A stretch of 64,000 nt of DNA, taken from NCBI RefSeq assembly GCF_000374425.1, contig NZ_KB894360.1, positions 62,001 through 126,000 of the forward strand. Reading direction: 5' to 3'. Both the position numbers and the translations under genes were made by a program. The DNA is from Acinetobacter tjernbergiae DSM 14971 = CIP 107465 (GTDB lineage Bacteria; Pseudomonadota; Gammaproteobacteria; Pseudomonadales; Moraxellaceae). Below the pieces are notes generated by a model. The model ran no database searches. It saw nothing but the letters and a program-made list of their open reading frames with translations, and was not told where the DNA came from. This document shows positions 1 to 8,817 of the stretch, in pieces (positions within the stretch are counted from its first letter, which is position 1; each line of letters begins with the position of its first letter).

Positions 1-1
1 A

Positions 2-331
2 CGTTTAAAAGTTGATGTCGCATTGACAAGTACTTATGAATATTACGATATAACAGGCATGACCTTTTTTGTTGACGGAAAATCATTTAACTATCTTCCC
101 TCTGAAAAAACCCAACAAAAATATATAAACCGTTTAATTCCAAAACGTTCATCCAACACCTTTATTATTCCGAGTCAATTTCTTTATGAACTTAAAAATG
201 TAAAAGATGTAGAATTATCAATTGAAACAAATAAAGGATCAATTAAACGGCCTGTTTATAGTGCTACTCAACAATCTATGCTTTATCAAAACTTTGCTAA
301 ATTAATCAATGGTTTGCAAAAAAATAAATAA
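2..331 (+). CDS. Hypothetical protein, 3' part only (gene starts left of window)
   Basis: The frame is already open at base 2 and runs to a stop at 329-331, so the gene begins outside the window. An internal TTG at 23 is not a convincing start because codons before it read on without a stop. The visible ~109 residues are polar and lysine-rich with no signal peptide, membrane segment or motif that I recognise. A perfect hairpin follows it (343-377), which fits the end of a transcription unit. No function is proposed. Confidence 0.55.
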   Translation, partial: RLKVDVALTSTYEYYDITGMTFFVDGKSFNYLPSEKTQQKYINRLIPKRSSNTFIIPSQFLYELKNVKDVELSIETNKGSIKRPVYSATQQSMLYQNFAKLINGLQKNK

Positions 332-342
332 AAATATTTAAA

Positions 343-377
343 AGTCAGTTATTTAGATAACTCCTAAATAACTGACT
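343..377. terminator. Perfect 14-bp hairpin after the first gene
   Basis: A 14-bp stem (343-356 with 364-377) around a 7-base loop lies 12 bases after the stop at 331. No U-run follows on the plus strand, so termination is plausible but not certain. Confidence 0.5.
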
Positions 378-680
378 CAGACGCAAAAATTTGAGACTGT
401 AACTAGAAATTACACCTTTATGATGAACACTTATAATACTTAGCATAAGAAAAATCTTTTTCTTTATTCTAATTAACTCTTCTTTCGATTAATTAACTCT
501 ATATATTCATAATGTTAACTTTATCACTTATGATAACGACTAAATATCAGAATACATTAAATAAATAATATTAGTTTTCCCTATGATATTTTCAAAATAA
601 CATGTAAAATCCCATGCCAAAATTGCATGACTGAATGCAAAACAATGCTCTTATGGCGATGAGCGAATTCGAGGCTTTGT
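378..680. other. AT-rich intergenic region before the TetR-type gene
   Basis: No gene is visible. It contains a small inverted repeat at 623-640 (TTGCAT, 6-base spacer, ATGCAA), 40 bases upstream of the TetR-type start, which could be an autoregulatory site. This is inference only. Confidence 0.4.
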
Positions 681-1247
681 ATGTCAAAAAAAGAAGATAT
701 TATTAACACAGCATTAAGGCTTTTTAACTCACATAGTTATAATTCGATTGGGGTTGACCGAATTATTAGTGAGTCTGGTGTTGCTAAAATGACGTTCTAC
801 AAATATTTCCCATCTAAGGAAAAATTGATAGAAGAATGTTTACTTCAACGCAATGTAAACCTTCAGAGTTCTCTCAATGCAACATTATCTGAGTGTGATC
901 CAACTAATTACTTAGAGCAAATTAATGCCATTTTTCAATGGTATGATGCTTGGTTTAATAGTGAAGACTTCAATGGTTGTATGTTCCAAAAAGCACTTGA
1001 AGAAGTCATTAAAATTTATCCTTCTACTTTGAAACCAGCTACACAATATAAAATATGGTTAACAACACTCATTCAGAATTTGTTAACAAACCTAGATATT
1101 CGCAATCCAACCCATTTAGCGACTCTGATCGTCAGCATCTTAGATGGAATGACTATTCAAGCACATGTAAATAAAAATTCTGTGCAGATGAATGAATACT
1201 GGACACGTGTAGAACATTTGATTAATTTTGAAAAGGCTTTAGCTTAG
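681..1247 (+). CDS. TetR/AcrR family transcriptional regulator
   Basis: A 188-residue DNA-binding repressor-type protein. The N-terminal helix-turn-helix is clear: residues 1-47 contain the family pattern with a recognition segment ending in TFYKYFPSKEKL, the usual TetR 'FYxHFxSKExL' signature. The remainder is a helical ligand-binding and dimerisation domain of normal length. ATG at 681 has GAGG six bases upstream. No divergent or downstream target gene is left. The best operator-like palindrome nearby is at 1440-1457, downstream of the gene, in front of nothing recognisable. The ligand cannot be read from the sequence. Confidence 0.9.
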   Translation: MSKKEDIINTALRLFNSHSYNSIGVDRIISESGVAKMTFYKYFPSKEKLIEECLLQRNVNLQSSLNATLSECDPTNYLEQINAIFQWYDAWFNSEDFNGCMFQKALEEVIKIYPSTLKPATQYKIWLTTLIQNLLTNLDIRNPTHLATLIVSILDGMTIQAHVNKNSVQMNEYWTRVEHLINFEKALA

Positions 1248-1762
1248 GCGACCTCTTCTCCTTTAGAAGAAATAAACATAAAGGGGAAGTTTTACCATAA
1301 ATTTTTAATAAAAAATAAAGCGTGATTTATAGTTATGATTGTGACTCACGCTTGCGTCTGAATTATGAAAAGAATAATAAAAATATTACCCTCTGGTGGT
1401 CGTACGTGTCGCACATCCCATTCCTTTTTATGCTTTTAAAGACAGATCGTTCTGTCTTATTTTTATTATATACCGTTCTCATTAAAACACAATCATTTTT
1501 TGAATTTTTTATATTTATTAATTATATTAATCACTTAATTTTATTGTTTAGAATATTTTAACAATAAGTGTTTTGAACCATCATCCATCAATATCTTTGC
1601 CTCGGAAAGGCTATAACAATAGATCCATAAGAAATTAGCAAATAAATATAATTTTTACTGATATATATATTCACAAAAAACCATTGTATTTATCCAGTTT
1701 TAATACATTTTTATCTTTTTCTCACTTTATACTAACTCCGGCTTAAATGTAATGAGGATGAT
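1248..1762. other. Gene-poor region with an orphan promoter-like site
   Basis: About 515 bases between the TetR-type and ArsR-type genes. A 79-codon frame at 1322-1561 is extremely AT-rich and has no ribosome site, so I do not call it a gene. The only structured item is the palindrome at 1440-1457. The region may be what remains after loss of the regulated gene. Confidence 0.5.
1440..1457. promoter_or_regulatory. Putative TetR-type operator (AGACAGATCGTTCTGTCT)
   Basis: A 7-bp inverted repeat, AGACAGA / TCTGTCT, with spacer TCGT. Length and symmetry fit the operators of TetR-family repressors, and such a gene lies at 681-1247. An AT-rich TATATA-like stretch follows at about 1469, so it could overlap a promoter, but no gene starts downstream before 1763. 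Confidence 0.45.
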
Positions 1763-2074
1763 ATGCAAAAGGATATAGAGATCAATGTGATGAGAGAGTC
1801 AGCAAGCTCTATTGTTAATATACTCAAGTCTTTGGCAAACACTGATCGTTTAATCATTTTATGCCATTTAGCCAAACAAGAATTAAATGTATCTCAAATT
1901 GAGGAAACAACTCACATCCTGCAACCCACTCTGTCACAACAACTGATGATGTTAAGGAAAAGTAATGTTGTTTCGACACGCCGTGATGGTAAGCAAATCT
2001 TTTATTCAATTAGTGATCCTAAATTAAAAGTCATTTTAACCACACTCTATGAGAACTATTGCCCTGATATATAG
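1763..2074 (+). CDS. ArsR/SmtB family regulator, BigR/SqrR-like
   Basis: A 103-residue winged helix-turn-helix repressor. The core recognition region reads TLSQQLMMLRKSNVVSTRRDGKQIFYSI, split here as TLSQQLMMLRK and RRDGKQIFYSI, typical of the BigR/YgaV/SqrR branch. Two cysteines, Cys34 and Cys100, are 66 residues apart, the same spacing as the redox and persulfide-sensing pair of BigR (Cys42/Cys108). This argues for a reactive-sulfur sensor rather than a metal sensor. The BigR partner genes (sulfur dioxygenase, sulfide:quinone reductase, transporter) are not in the neighbourhood. SD GAGGA precedes the ATG. Confidence 0.88.
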   Translation: MQKDIEINVMRESASSIVNILKSLANTDRLIILCHLAKQELNVSQIEETTHILQPTLSQQLMMLRKSNVVSTRRDGKQIFYSISDPKLKVILTTLYENYCPDI

Positions 2075-2493
2075 CCTGAGATAAGCAATTTCGGAGCTTT
2101 TAATACTTTCAAGAACATGCATCTTTAAAGTATTTTGGATTGCTAAAAAACATATTCAAAGTGTGTTAAGGCCAAGATAAGAACCATACTTATTGGAAGT
2201 GGATACAAGCATAGATTTATTTTTCAGATTTTAAATTTATCAATAAGTTAACAAGATGGCTCCATCTATTACATGAGCAAAAACGACAACCAATTTGCTT
2301 TGTTTCTCGAAGTAAATGCAATCGATAGATCTTTTTTTATACAAAAAGATTTATCGTATTTATACAAAATACTTTTAAAAACATTATTTTAATTTTTATG
2401 CTACTTTTAAAGTAATTCACTCATCAAAAAAGTTCAAAAAAACAGATGGCTTAGGTATAGAATACGGCGCTTGTTTAACCTTAAACCACTTAT
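2075..2493. other. Intergenic region without recognisable gene
   Basis: About 420 AT-rich bases between the ArsR-type gene and sstT. Short broken frames only, with no family recognised. It presumably holds the sstT promoter. No strong hairpin or operator stands out. Confidence 0.4.
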
Positions 2494-3693
2494 ATGTTTA
2501 ATATATTGTCTCGCTTGAGCTTAATCAGCAAAATTATTATTGCTATCTTTTTGGGAGTTGGCGTGGCGCTGCTATTCCCGAACTTTACACCTTATTTAAG
2601 TTTATTGGGTGAATTGTTTATTAAAGCATTAAAGTCGGTTGCACCAATTCTTGTCTTTGTTTTAGTTCTTGCATCCATTGCTAATTTCAAAATGGGGCAA
2701 AACTCGAACTTAAAACCAGTCATGATTTTATATGTCGTTGGAATGTTGCTCGCAGCATTTAGTGCTGTGGTTGCAAGTATCGCATTCCCAAGTCAACTGT
2801 TCCTAAATTTGTCAACCCAACCTGCCCTACAAGCACCTGGTAGTTTGACCGAAATATTAAAGAATCTACTACTAAGTTTTATTGCCAATCCTGTACAAGC
2901 AATCAGTGAAGCCAACTTTATTGGTATTTTAGCTTGGGCAATTGGCTTAGGCTTGGCATTACGTCATAGTTCGGAGACAACCAAACAAGTTCTGACTGAT
3001 ATTGCTGATGCGGTTAATAAAATTATTCATACGGTCATAGGCTTTGCACCTATCGGAATTTTTGGCTTAGTTGCAGTAACATTTGCAGATGCAGGTTTAG
3101 CAACACTATCAAGCTATGCACATCTTCTAATTGTATTGATTGGCACGATGCTATTCGTTGCTTTAATCATTAACCCTGCATTAGTTGCCTTCACAATGCG
3201 AGCTAATCCTTATCCACTGGTGTTTAAATGCTTAAAAGAAAGTGGAATTACTGCATTTTTCACGCGTAGCTCGGCTGCAAATATTCCTGTAAATCTAGAT
3301 TTAGCTCAGCGTTTAGGTGTCAATGAAGCAACGGCGAGTGTCTCTATTCCTCTCGGTGCAACGGTAAATATGGCTGGTGCCGCAGTGACAATTACCGTAT
3401 TAACGCTTGCAACTGTTCATACACTCGGAATTCATGTTGATTTAAGCACCATGATTATTCTGTCTGTTGTCGCAACTGTTTCGGCATGTGGTGCATCTGG
3501 TGTTGCAGGCGGTTCATTGCTTCTCATCCCTGTTGCTTGCAGCTTGTTTGGTATATCATCTGAAATAGCAATGCAAGTGGTGGCGATTGGTATGATTATC
3601 AGCGTATTACAAGATTCAACTGAGACTGCTCTTAATTCTTCAACCGACGTTTTATTCACTGCTGCTGTAGATTTCAGAAACCGAAAAAATTAG
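2494..3693 (+). CDS. sstT: Serine/threonine:Na+ symporter SstT
   Basis: A 399-residue inner-membrane transporter of the dicarboxylate/amino acid:cation symporter (DAACS) family, of normal length for SstT, which imports serine and threonine with sodium. Visible support: about eight hydrophobic segments, a serine-rich re-entrant loop ([17 protein letters not shown], about residues 251-267) and a second conserved segment with [18 protein letters not shown] (about 289-306), then [19 protein letters not shown]. It starts at ATG 2494 without an obvious SD. It is followed at 9 bases by the DUF1275 gene, so co-transcription is likely. Confidence 0.93.
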   Translation: MFNILSRLSLISKIIIAIFLGVGVALLFPNFTPYLSLLGELFIKALKSVAPILVFVLVLASIANFKMGQNSNLKPVMILYVVGMLLAAFSAVVASIAFPSQLFLNLSTQPALQAPGSLTEILKNLLLSFIANPVQAISEANFIGILAWAIGLGLALRHSSETTKQVLTDIADAVNKIIHTVIGFAPIGIFGLVAVTFADAGLATLSSYAHLLIVLIGTMLFVALIINPALVAFTMRANPYPLVFKCLKESGITAFFTRSSAANIPVNLDLAQRLGVNEATASVSIPLGATVNMAGAAVTITVLTLATVHTLGIHVDLSTMIILSVVATVSACGASGVAGGSLLLIPVACSLFGISSEIAMQVVAIGMIISVLQDSTETALNSSTDVLFTAAVDFRNRKN

Positions 3694-3702
3694 TAGATTG
3701 TT

Positions 3703-4383
3703 ATGCCCTTACAACGTTTACCAAACTGGATTCAACTTGGTGCTTTTTTACTTGCATTAAATGCTGGTATGGTAAACGTTTTAGGATTATTTACCGTTCT
3801 ACACCAATCTGTTTCACATATGACGGGTAATGTCAGCATGCTTGCGATGAGTCTTTTAGAATGGCAACCAGAGCATTTTATTTACCTAAGTTTAGTGATT
3901 CTTTGTTTTGTTATTGGGTCATTCTATAGCGGCCTAATCCTTGGTAATAGCAACGTTGCATTTGGTCGTCACTATGGTTTTCCTCTCAGTTTAGTCGCTA
4001 CATTTCTATTTCTGACATGGTTATTACTCCCTTACTTTCCACGTTATGGCTTGCTGTGGGCATGTGGGGCAATGGGTGTACAAAATGCAATGGTCAGTCA
4101 CTATAAAGGGGCAATTATCCGTACCACCCATTTATCAGGCGTTTTGACTGACATTGGTTTAACCTTAGGCTATAAAGCCCGTGGTCTAAAAATTGAAAAT
4201 CGACGTATTTTTTTGCATTTACTCATTTTTATTGGCTTTTTTGTCGGTGGACTGATTGCGAGTTTGCTTTATCCTTCTTTAAAATTACAAACCTTTCTCA
4301 TACCAGCAAGTCTCAGTCTTATCATGAGCATGGCTTATTGGGTGGTCTACTTTCGTTCTTCATTCAACTCAAATTCGGATTGA
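3703..4383 (+). CDS. DUF1275 (YoaK-type) integral membrane protein
   Basis: A 226-residue protein with about six hydrophobic segments and the family's N-terminal signature, in which a first helix is followed by SVSHMTGNVSMLAM (residues 36-49) and later by MGVQNAMVSHYKGAIIRTTHLSG (in two parts: MGVQNAMVSHYKG, IIRTTHLSG). DUF1275/YoaK proteins have no settled function. The gene sits 9 bases after sstT and 3 bases before the DUF2058 gene, so the three form a probable operon. Confidence 0.85.
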   Translation: MPLQRLPNWIQLGAFLLALNAGMVNVLGLFTVLHQSVSHMTGNVSMLAMSLLEWQPEHFIYLSLVILCFVIGSFYSGLILGNSNVAFGRHYGFPLSLVATFLFLTWLLLPYFPRYGLLWACGAMGVQNAMVSHYKGAIIRTTHLSGVLTDIGLTLGYKARGLKIENRRIFLHLLIFIGFFVGGLIASLLYPSLKLQTFLIPASLSLIMSMAYWVVYFRSSFNSNSD

Positions 4384-4386
4384 ATT

Positions 4387-4926
4387 ATGGTTAAAAATGC
4401 ATTGCAAGCTCAGTTACTAAAAGCTGGTTTAGTCGATAATAAAAAGGCAAAAAAATTAACTAAACAAGTGCAACATGAGCAACGTACTGGGAAAAATGAT
4501 GATGCTGCTTTAAAAGCGGACATTGATCGAGTAAACCAAGAAAAACTAGCCAAAGATCAAGCATTGAATTTAGAAAAGCAGAAAATCTTAGAAGAAAAGG
4601 CATTAAAAGCTTCGATCATTCAAATGATTAAACAGCACAAAATCCCCCAGACTGAAGGTGATGTTAGCTATCAGTTTATTGATGAAGGTAAAATCAAAAA
4701 GGTTTACCTCTCGCAACAAGTTTATAATGCATTAGTTACAGGTTCATTAGTCATTGCTAAAGATCAAGATAAGTATGCTTATCTTCCTAAGGCACTTGCA
4801 GAGAAAATTGATCAAAAAATGCAAGGCTTTATCTTAGTCAACAATAACACTGAGAAAAATGATCAATCGACTAATGAAGAAGATCCGTATGCAGCGTATG
4901 TCATTCCAGATGATTTAATGTGGTAA
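4387..4926 (+). CDS. DUF2058 (YaiL-type) family protein
   Basis: A 179-residue soluble, highly charged protein. The N-terminal part (MVKNALQAQLLKAGLVD, then lysine/glutamate-rich coiled segment to about residue 80) and the C-terminal compact domain with an aromatic YQFIDEGKIKKVYLS match the DUF2058/YaiL family, sometimes annotated as nucleoprotein or polynucleotide-associated. Its function is not established. It begins 3 bases after the DUF1275 stop, so translation is probably coupled. Confidence 0.85.
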   Translation: MVKNALQAQLLKAGLVDNKKAKKLTKQVQHEQRTGKNDDAALKADIDRVNQEKLAKDQALNLEKQKILEEKALKASIIQMIKQHKIPQTEGDVSYQFIDEGKIKKVYLSQQVYNALVTGSLVIAKDQDKYAYLPKALAEKIDQKMQGFILVNNNTEKNDQSTNEEDPYAAYVIPDDLMW

Positions 4927-4999
4927 ATCATAATTCAGTTCTGTAATACAACCTTACAGATCGTATGTGAAATGTGATCAACTTATCATATTCATGTTT

Positions 5000-5038
5000 A
5001 ACACCTTACAATTGTATAAGTATCAATTGTAAGGTGTT
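5000..5038 (+). promoter_or_regulatory. Perfect 15-bp hairpin overlapping the start region of the channel gene
   Basis: AACACCTTACAATTG (5000-5014) pairs perfectly with CAATTGTAAGGTGTT (5024-5038) around a 9-base loop. The 3' arm contains AAGGTG, the only SD-like sequence for the TTG starts at 5038 and 5044, so folding would hide the ribosome site. It could instead be a terminator of the DUF2058 unit, but the following bases (TTTGGATTTGG) are a poor U-tract. Confidence 0.6.
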
Positions 5039-5043
5039 TGGAT

Positions 5044-6294
5044 TTGGATTATTTAGGTTCTATAAGTGAAATTCAAAATGAATTGAGCCAATACCCATGG
5101 TTAGAAATGCTCATTTCATTGACAATTTTAATTTTTTTCGCAGCTTTAGCAAATTTCATTGCCAAAAAAATCATTGTTCGTGGTATTCGCCACTTTATTA
5201 CCAAACTTAAATCTCCTCATCAATCAATCTTTGCACAGCATAGTGTTACTCGACGATTTGCGAACATTGTTCCAGCAATTGTGATTATGAATGGGATCAC
5301 TACGATCCCACACCTCCCCTCAAAAGCAATGACATTTATACAAATGGGGGCTCAGGCATTTATTTTTCTTACACTTGCCTTGACGATCAGTGAAGCACTA
5401 AATATTTTTAATCTGGTTTACCAACGTAACCCTAAATCTAGAAACAAACCCATTAAAGGTTATTTACAACTGATAAAACTGATTTTATTCGTTGTATGCG
5501 GTCTTATGATTTTGGGTACTTTCCTCAAAAAAGATGTATTCACCCTGCTCGCTGGCTTTGGTGCTATGGCAGCAGTTTTGATGTTGGTATTTCAAAATAC
5601 CATTCTTTCTCTCGTTGCAAGTGTACAGATCGCATCTTATGACATGGTTCGTATTGGTGATTGGATTGAGATGCCATCTTTGAATGCTGATGGTGATGTC
5701 ATTGATATGTCTTTACATACGGTGACTGTACAAAACTTTGATAAAACCCTCACCACGATCCCAACCAATAAACTCGTCACGGATACATTCCGAAATTGGC
5801 GTGGTATGAGTAATTCAGGCTGTCGTCGTATCAAACGCGCAATCTTTATTGACCAAAGTAGTGTCCACTTCATGACCGATGCTGAACAACGAAGACTGAA
5901 AGATTTTTTACTTTTAGACCAATATCTCGATGCAAAGCAGTCAGAAATTGAAAAGTTCAATCACCATTTGAGTAACCAATCGGAATATAACCAACGCCGT
6001 TTAACCAATTTAGGAACTTTTAGAGTCTATGTAGAGTTCTACTTACGCCAACATCATGGTATTGCTCAGAATCAAACTATTTTAGTTCGTCAGTTGCAAC
6101 CAACTAGCGAAGGCTTACCCCTAGAAATCTATGCATTCACAAATACCATTGCATGGGTGTCTTATGAAGCCATTCAATCTGATATCTTCGATCATTTAAT
6201 TGCGATTATCCCTGAATTTGGCTTACGAATTTACCAAGCACCTTCAGGTTATGATTTTCAAGCTTACACTCCTATGAAAGACCCACAAACCTAA
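5044..6294 (+). CDS. ybdG: YbdG-like mechanosensitive channel (MscS superfamily)
   Basis: A membrane channel of about 416 residues. The first ~120 residues hold several membrane helices. The pore and beta-domain region is highly conserved: GFGAMAAVLMLVFQNTILSLVA, in two parts GFGAMAAVLMLVF and QNTILSLVA, then GDWIEMPSLNADGDVIDMSL and TTIPTNKLV. Later blocks (GCRRIKRAIFID, TNLGTFRVYVEFYLR, LPLEIYAFTNT, DIFDHLIAIIPEFGLRIYQ) match E. coli YbdG, the miniconductance channel linked to osmotic stress. The start is uncertain: TTG at 5044 lies 7 bases after AAGGTG and suits it best, while TTG 5038 is too close. The SD is buried in the hairpin 5000-5038. Confidence 0.9.
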   Translation: MDYLGSISEIQNELSQYPWLEMLISLTILIFFAALANFIAKKIIVRGIRHFITKLKSPHQSIFAQHSVTRRFANIVPAIVIMNGITTIPHLPSKAMTFIQMGAQAFIFLTLALTISEALNIFNLVYQRNPKSRNKPIKGYLQLIKLILFVVCGLMILGTFLKKDVFTLLAGFGAMAAVLMLVFQNTILSLVASVQIASYDMVRIGDWIEMPSLNADGDVIDMSLHTVTVQNFDKTLTTIPTNKLVTDTFRNWRGMSNSGCRRIKRAIFIDQSSVHFMTDAEQRRLKDFLLLDQYLDAKQSEIEKFNHHLSNQSEYNQRRLTNLGTFRVYVEFYLRQHHGIAQNQTILVRQLQPTSEGLPLEIYAFTNTIAWVSYEAIQSDIFDHLIAIIPEFGLRIYQAPSGYDFQAYTPMKDPQT

Positions 6295-6306
6295 TACGGC
6301 TCTTCG

Positions 6307-6345
6307 TTTTAAGGCTTTATCCGTTAAAGCAATAAAGCCTTAAAA
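6307..6345. terminator. Bidirectional terminator between channel gene and ppoB2-like gene
   Basis: A 14-bp perfect stem, TTTTAAGGCTTTAT (6307-6320) with its complement at 6332-6345. U-runs on both strands fit convergent genes at 6294 and 6416. Confidence 0.75.
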
Positions 6346-6415
6346 CTATTTCAATATACAAAGTTTCAAATCAAATGAGTGATGTTCCGATCTTATTCAT
6401 AATAAAGTTAATTTT

Positions 6416-7216
6416 TCAAAACTTCCTATCAAATCTTAGAATAGGATGAGTAGAATTTTTCTGTTTGAAACTCAATTGTTTATAGAAATTATGAAAAGAA
6501 TAAAGATAAGGAATCCGCCATTGTTCTGGTTTCCAAGGCAAATTCTGTTCAAAATACATCATAAAAGTAAAGAGTGGCATCAGATACATCGTATGTTGCA
6601 TCGTTACCAATGAAATCCACATGAGTGGCCAACAAGTACCTACACAGTAAAATGCTTTCTTCAAACCATAGCTAAAACAATCAATCGCTGATTGGAGACC
6701 AAAAGGATTAATCATTGGTGGTATATGGCATCTATTCAGGCTCATTTGTTTCCACGGTGTTGCTTGCCAAAACAATAAAATAACCAATATGCAGCCTAAA
6801 ACCAGTTCCTTTGAGCTATCTAAAATACTGTTCAAGATTTCTGTTAGGAATAAAAGTACAATACCTATGAACGTCCAAAAAACGATATAACCGATAAAAA
6901 ATGTGGTTAAACCTATATATCTTTTTCGTGGAAAATTTTTTCGCCAAATCGCCAAGACTGCATCTGACAGCAAAGGAAACATCATCGCAATCAGCATTAA
7001 AAACCAATGTATGTTTATGGTCTGCATAATAACAGACCATAAACCATTGCGCTGATGGGTATGAATATGATGATGAGCATGTCCATGTACAGGTATATTG
7101 AATTCAACCATAACGATGGGCTGTAGTAATAAAAACAACCAAACCAGTAATCCAATACATAACAATATTGAAAATGGCGGACGTTTGAGTATTGAAAAAT
7201 ATACCTGTAATTTCAT
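6416..7216 (-). CDS. PpoB2/DUF2182-type membrane copper-delivery protein for tyrosinase
   Basis: A 266-residue membrane protein with about six hydrophobic segments. After the first helix comes a periplasmic histidine cluster, HGHAHHHIHTH (residues 44-54), an obvious metal-binding tract. The conserved block FYCVGTCWPLM (about 190-200) with two cysteines is the DUF2182 (PF09948, PpoB2) signature. In Marinomonas mediterranea the family member PpoB2 is a copper chaperone needed for tyrosinase PpoB1, and the genes are adjacent. Here too the gene lies 16 bases after the tyrosinase stop on the same strand, with AAGGAT at the junction as SD. Inference: it loads copper into the tyrosinase encoded at 7233-8759. 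Confidence 0.8.
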   Translation of the reverse strand: MKLQVYFSILKRPPFSILLCIGLLVWLFLLLQPIVMVEFNIPVHGHAHHHIHTHQRNGLWSVIMQTINIHWFLMLIAMMFPLLSDAVLAIWRKNFPRKRYIGLTTFFIGYIVFWTFIGIVLLFLTEILNSILDSSKELVLGCILVILLFWQATPWKQMSLNRCHIPPMINPFGLQSAIDCFSYGLKKAFYCVGTCWPLMWISLVTMQHTMYLMPLFTFMMYFEQNLPWKPEQWRIPYLYSFHNFYKQLSFKQKNSTHPILRFDRKF

Positions 7217-7232
7217 GATGATGCTTAAATCC

Positions 7233-8759
7233 TTATAAGCCTTCTCGGTACACGCTAATTTGCCCGATACTTAAATCTGCATCCGAAGCTAAAGGTTGAC
7301 GCGGTACAAATGAAATAGGAAATGCATTCGTGTCGGCGATCTGTTTATTTAGATGAAGTTCATCAAAATAGTTAGTGATATCGACAATAATATTTAACCC
7401 TGCTCCACCATGCTCTTCCTTCGCATTAGATGCTTTGCGAATCCCAAACAAACCGATTGATTCAACTAAACTGGTATTGTTCTGATTCTCATCATTTGCC
7501 AAAGTCGTATAGATATCGAGAATAATCCCTTCACGATTGGCTTTCACATTTTCAAGTTTTAGAAATACTCGATCTGGCTCACTCACACCCTTATCGGATA
7601 GCGTTTCTAGTGCCATAAAACTTTTTTGTAGCGTATTTTTCATTTTATGGTCTAAAGGAATTGCAACGTTGGTTAAGCCATCAATCTGCAATTTTTTTGT
7701 TGTTGCACCAATAAGTTCTGATGCAACAGGCTGCAAGTTCAATGGCGTCTTGAAGGACTCAAAACCTAAAAGTTTAGCTCGGCTCTCACTGGTCGACAGC
7801 ATTTCTTGAGCAGCACTGACACCTGAACCTGCTGTATATTCATAACCGAGTTGAGTACCATTAACATTAATATCTAAGTTATTTTGAACATCTTGTGGCG
7901 TGTATTGCCATGAATCCCCTGAAGCCAAAGGCATAATAAATTTTCGACCTGTGACAGGACCTTCTAACCATTGTGCATCAACAGGGTTAGAGCGCCCATC
8001 ACCCAATTCCAACCAAACACTCCATAAACGGTCGATATTGGCATGATGTAGATAAAATATTGGATCCAAACCTGCTGAATCAGGATCACTCATGATGCCA
8101 TTATCACCACCAATATCATCATGCACCAAATTATGAGGCTTACTTTCCAGATCACCAAATATACGATTGGAGTGAGAAAATGAGGTTTCAGGTCCACCAA
8201 AAGCCTTAAAATTATGTGGTGTGGTAAATTGCAAGTCTTCTAAAGCGGTGAGTGTTATATCTTGGGCTGGTAGTGGATGATAAGTTCCATACCGTTGTGC
8301 TACATAAAGTGGATTTACGCTACCATCAGGTAAATGTGTTCTTTCAAATGCTGGTGGCATGTATGCTGCATTTGGGTTTGTTGTATCACTATAATCCCAA
8401 AATGGTAATGACCAATCCTGCGGCCCACCTTGATTTATGATTTCAGTTCTTAAAATAGATTCTATTGCAACAAGATAACCACGATGCCATGGTACAAAAA
8501 ACCATGTTCCATGCTGACATTGTTGCCAGTAAGTCGCTTGAACTTGTTGGCTCGGTAATTGATCAACTGTAGGATCGTAATAACCAAAGCCCTCCCATAG
8601 TTCAGCCTCAAAACCATGTATCCCCGCAAAAAAACGCCAACTTGTTGGATCATCCAATGCTTTGGTTTTTAAAGCACCAACCGCTTTAGCGTACCAAAAT
8701 AATATTGGATCATCGAAATCCCCACCATTCGCCCAAACGCTTTTTCTGATATATGTCAT
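7233..8759 (-). CDS. Tyrosinase / polyphenol oxidase (type-3 copper enzyme)
   Basis: Predicted to oxidise monophenols/catechols to quinones. Counting from ATG 8759 (AAGGA 11 bases upstream; the frame also reads from a TTG at 8801), the protein has 508 residues. CuA site: His48 (FAGIHG), His83 in CQHGTWFF and His92 in PWHRGYL. Cys81 two residues before His83 gives the C-x-H thioether motif. CuB site: His209 and His213 in HNLVHDD, and His238/239 in LDPIFYLHHANIDRLW. The C-terminal ~130 residues (EGIILDIY ... LFGIRK ... IGQISVYREG) form a beta-rich domain like the KFDV shielding domain of plant polyphenol oxidases. No Tat or Sec signal is seen. An operon with the copper-delivery gene downstream and a free homologue of its own C-domain upstream. 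Confidence 0.92.
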   Translation of the reverse strand: MTYIRKSVWANGGDFDDPILFWYAKAVGALKTKALDDPTSWRFFAGIHGFEAELWEGFGYYDPTVDQLPSQQVQATYWQQCQHGTWFFVPWHRGYLVAIESILRTEIINQGGPQDWSLPFWDYSDTTNPNAAYMPPAFERTHLPDGSVNPLYVAQRYGTYHPLPAQDITLTALEDLQFTTPHNFKAFGGPETSFSHSNRIFGDLESKPHNLVHDDIGGDNGIMSDPDSAGLDPIFYLHHANIDRLWSVWLELGDGRSNPVDAQWLEGPVTGRKFIMPLASGDSWQYTPQDVQNNLDINVNGTQLGYEYTAGSGVSAAQEMLSTSESRAKLLGFESFKTPLNLQPVASELIGATTKKLQIDGLTNVAIPLDHKMKNTLQKSFMALETLSDKGVSEPDRVFLKLENVKANREGIILDIYTTLANDENQNNTSLVESIGLFGIRKASNAKEEHGGAGLNIIVDITNYFDELHLNKQIADTNAFPISFVPRQPLASDADLSIGQISVYREGL

Positions 8760-8817
8760 TTTATTTTCATTCCTTAATGATTGTTTATAAAATACCGACA
8801 ATTTTAAAATTATTTAT

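Noticed and set aside
1322..1561. 79-codon frame between the two regulators
   Set aside because: Extremely AT-rich, Phe/Ile-rich translation, no ribosome site, and it runs across the operator palindrome.
5637..5960. 107-codon minus-strand frame inside the channel gene
   Set aside because: It is the complementary shadow of a strongly conserved YbdG coding region.
7537..7809. 90-codon plus-strand frame inside the tyrosinase gene
   Set aside because: Shadow of the tyrosinase C-terminal region; no ribosome site or family pattern.
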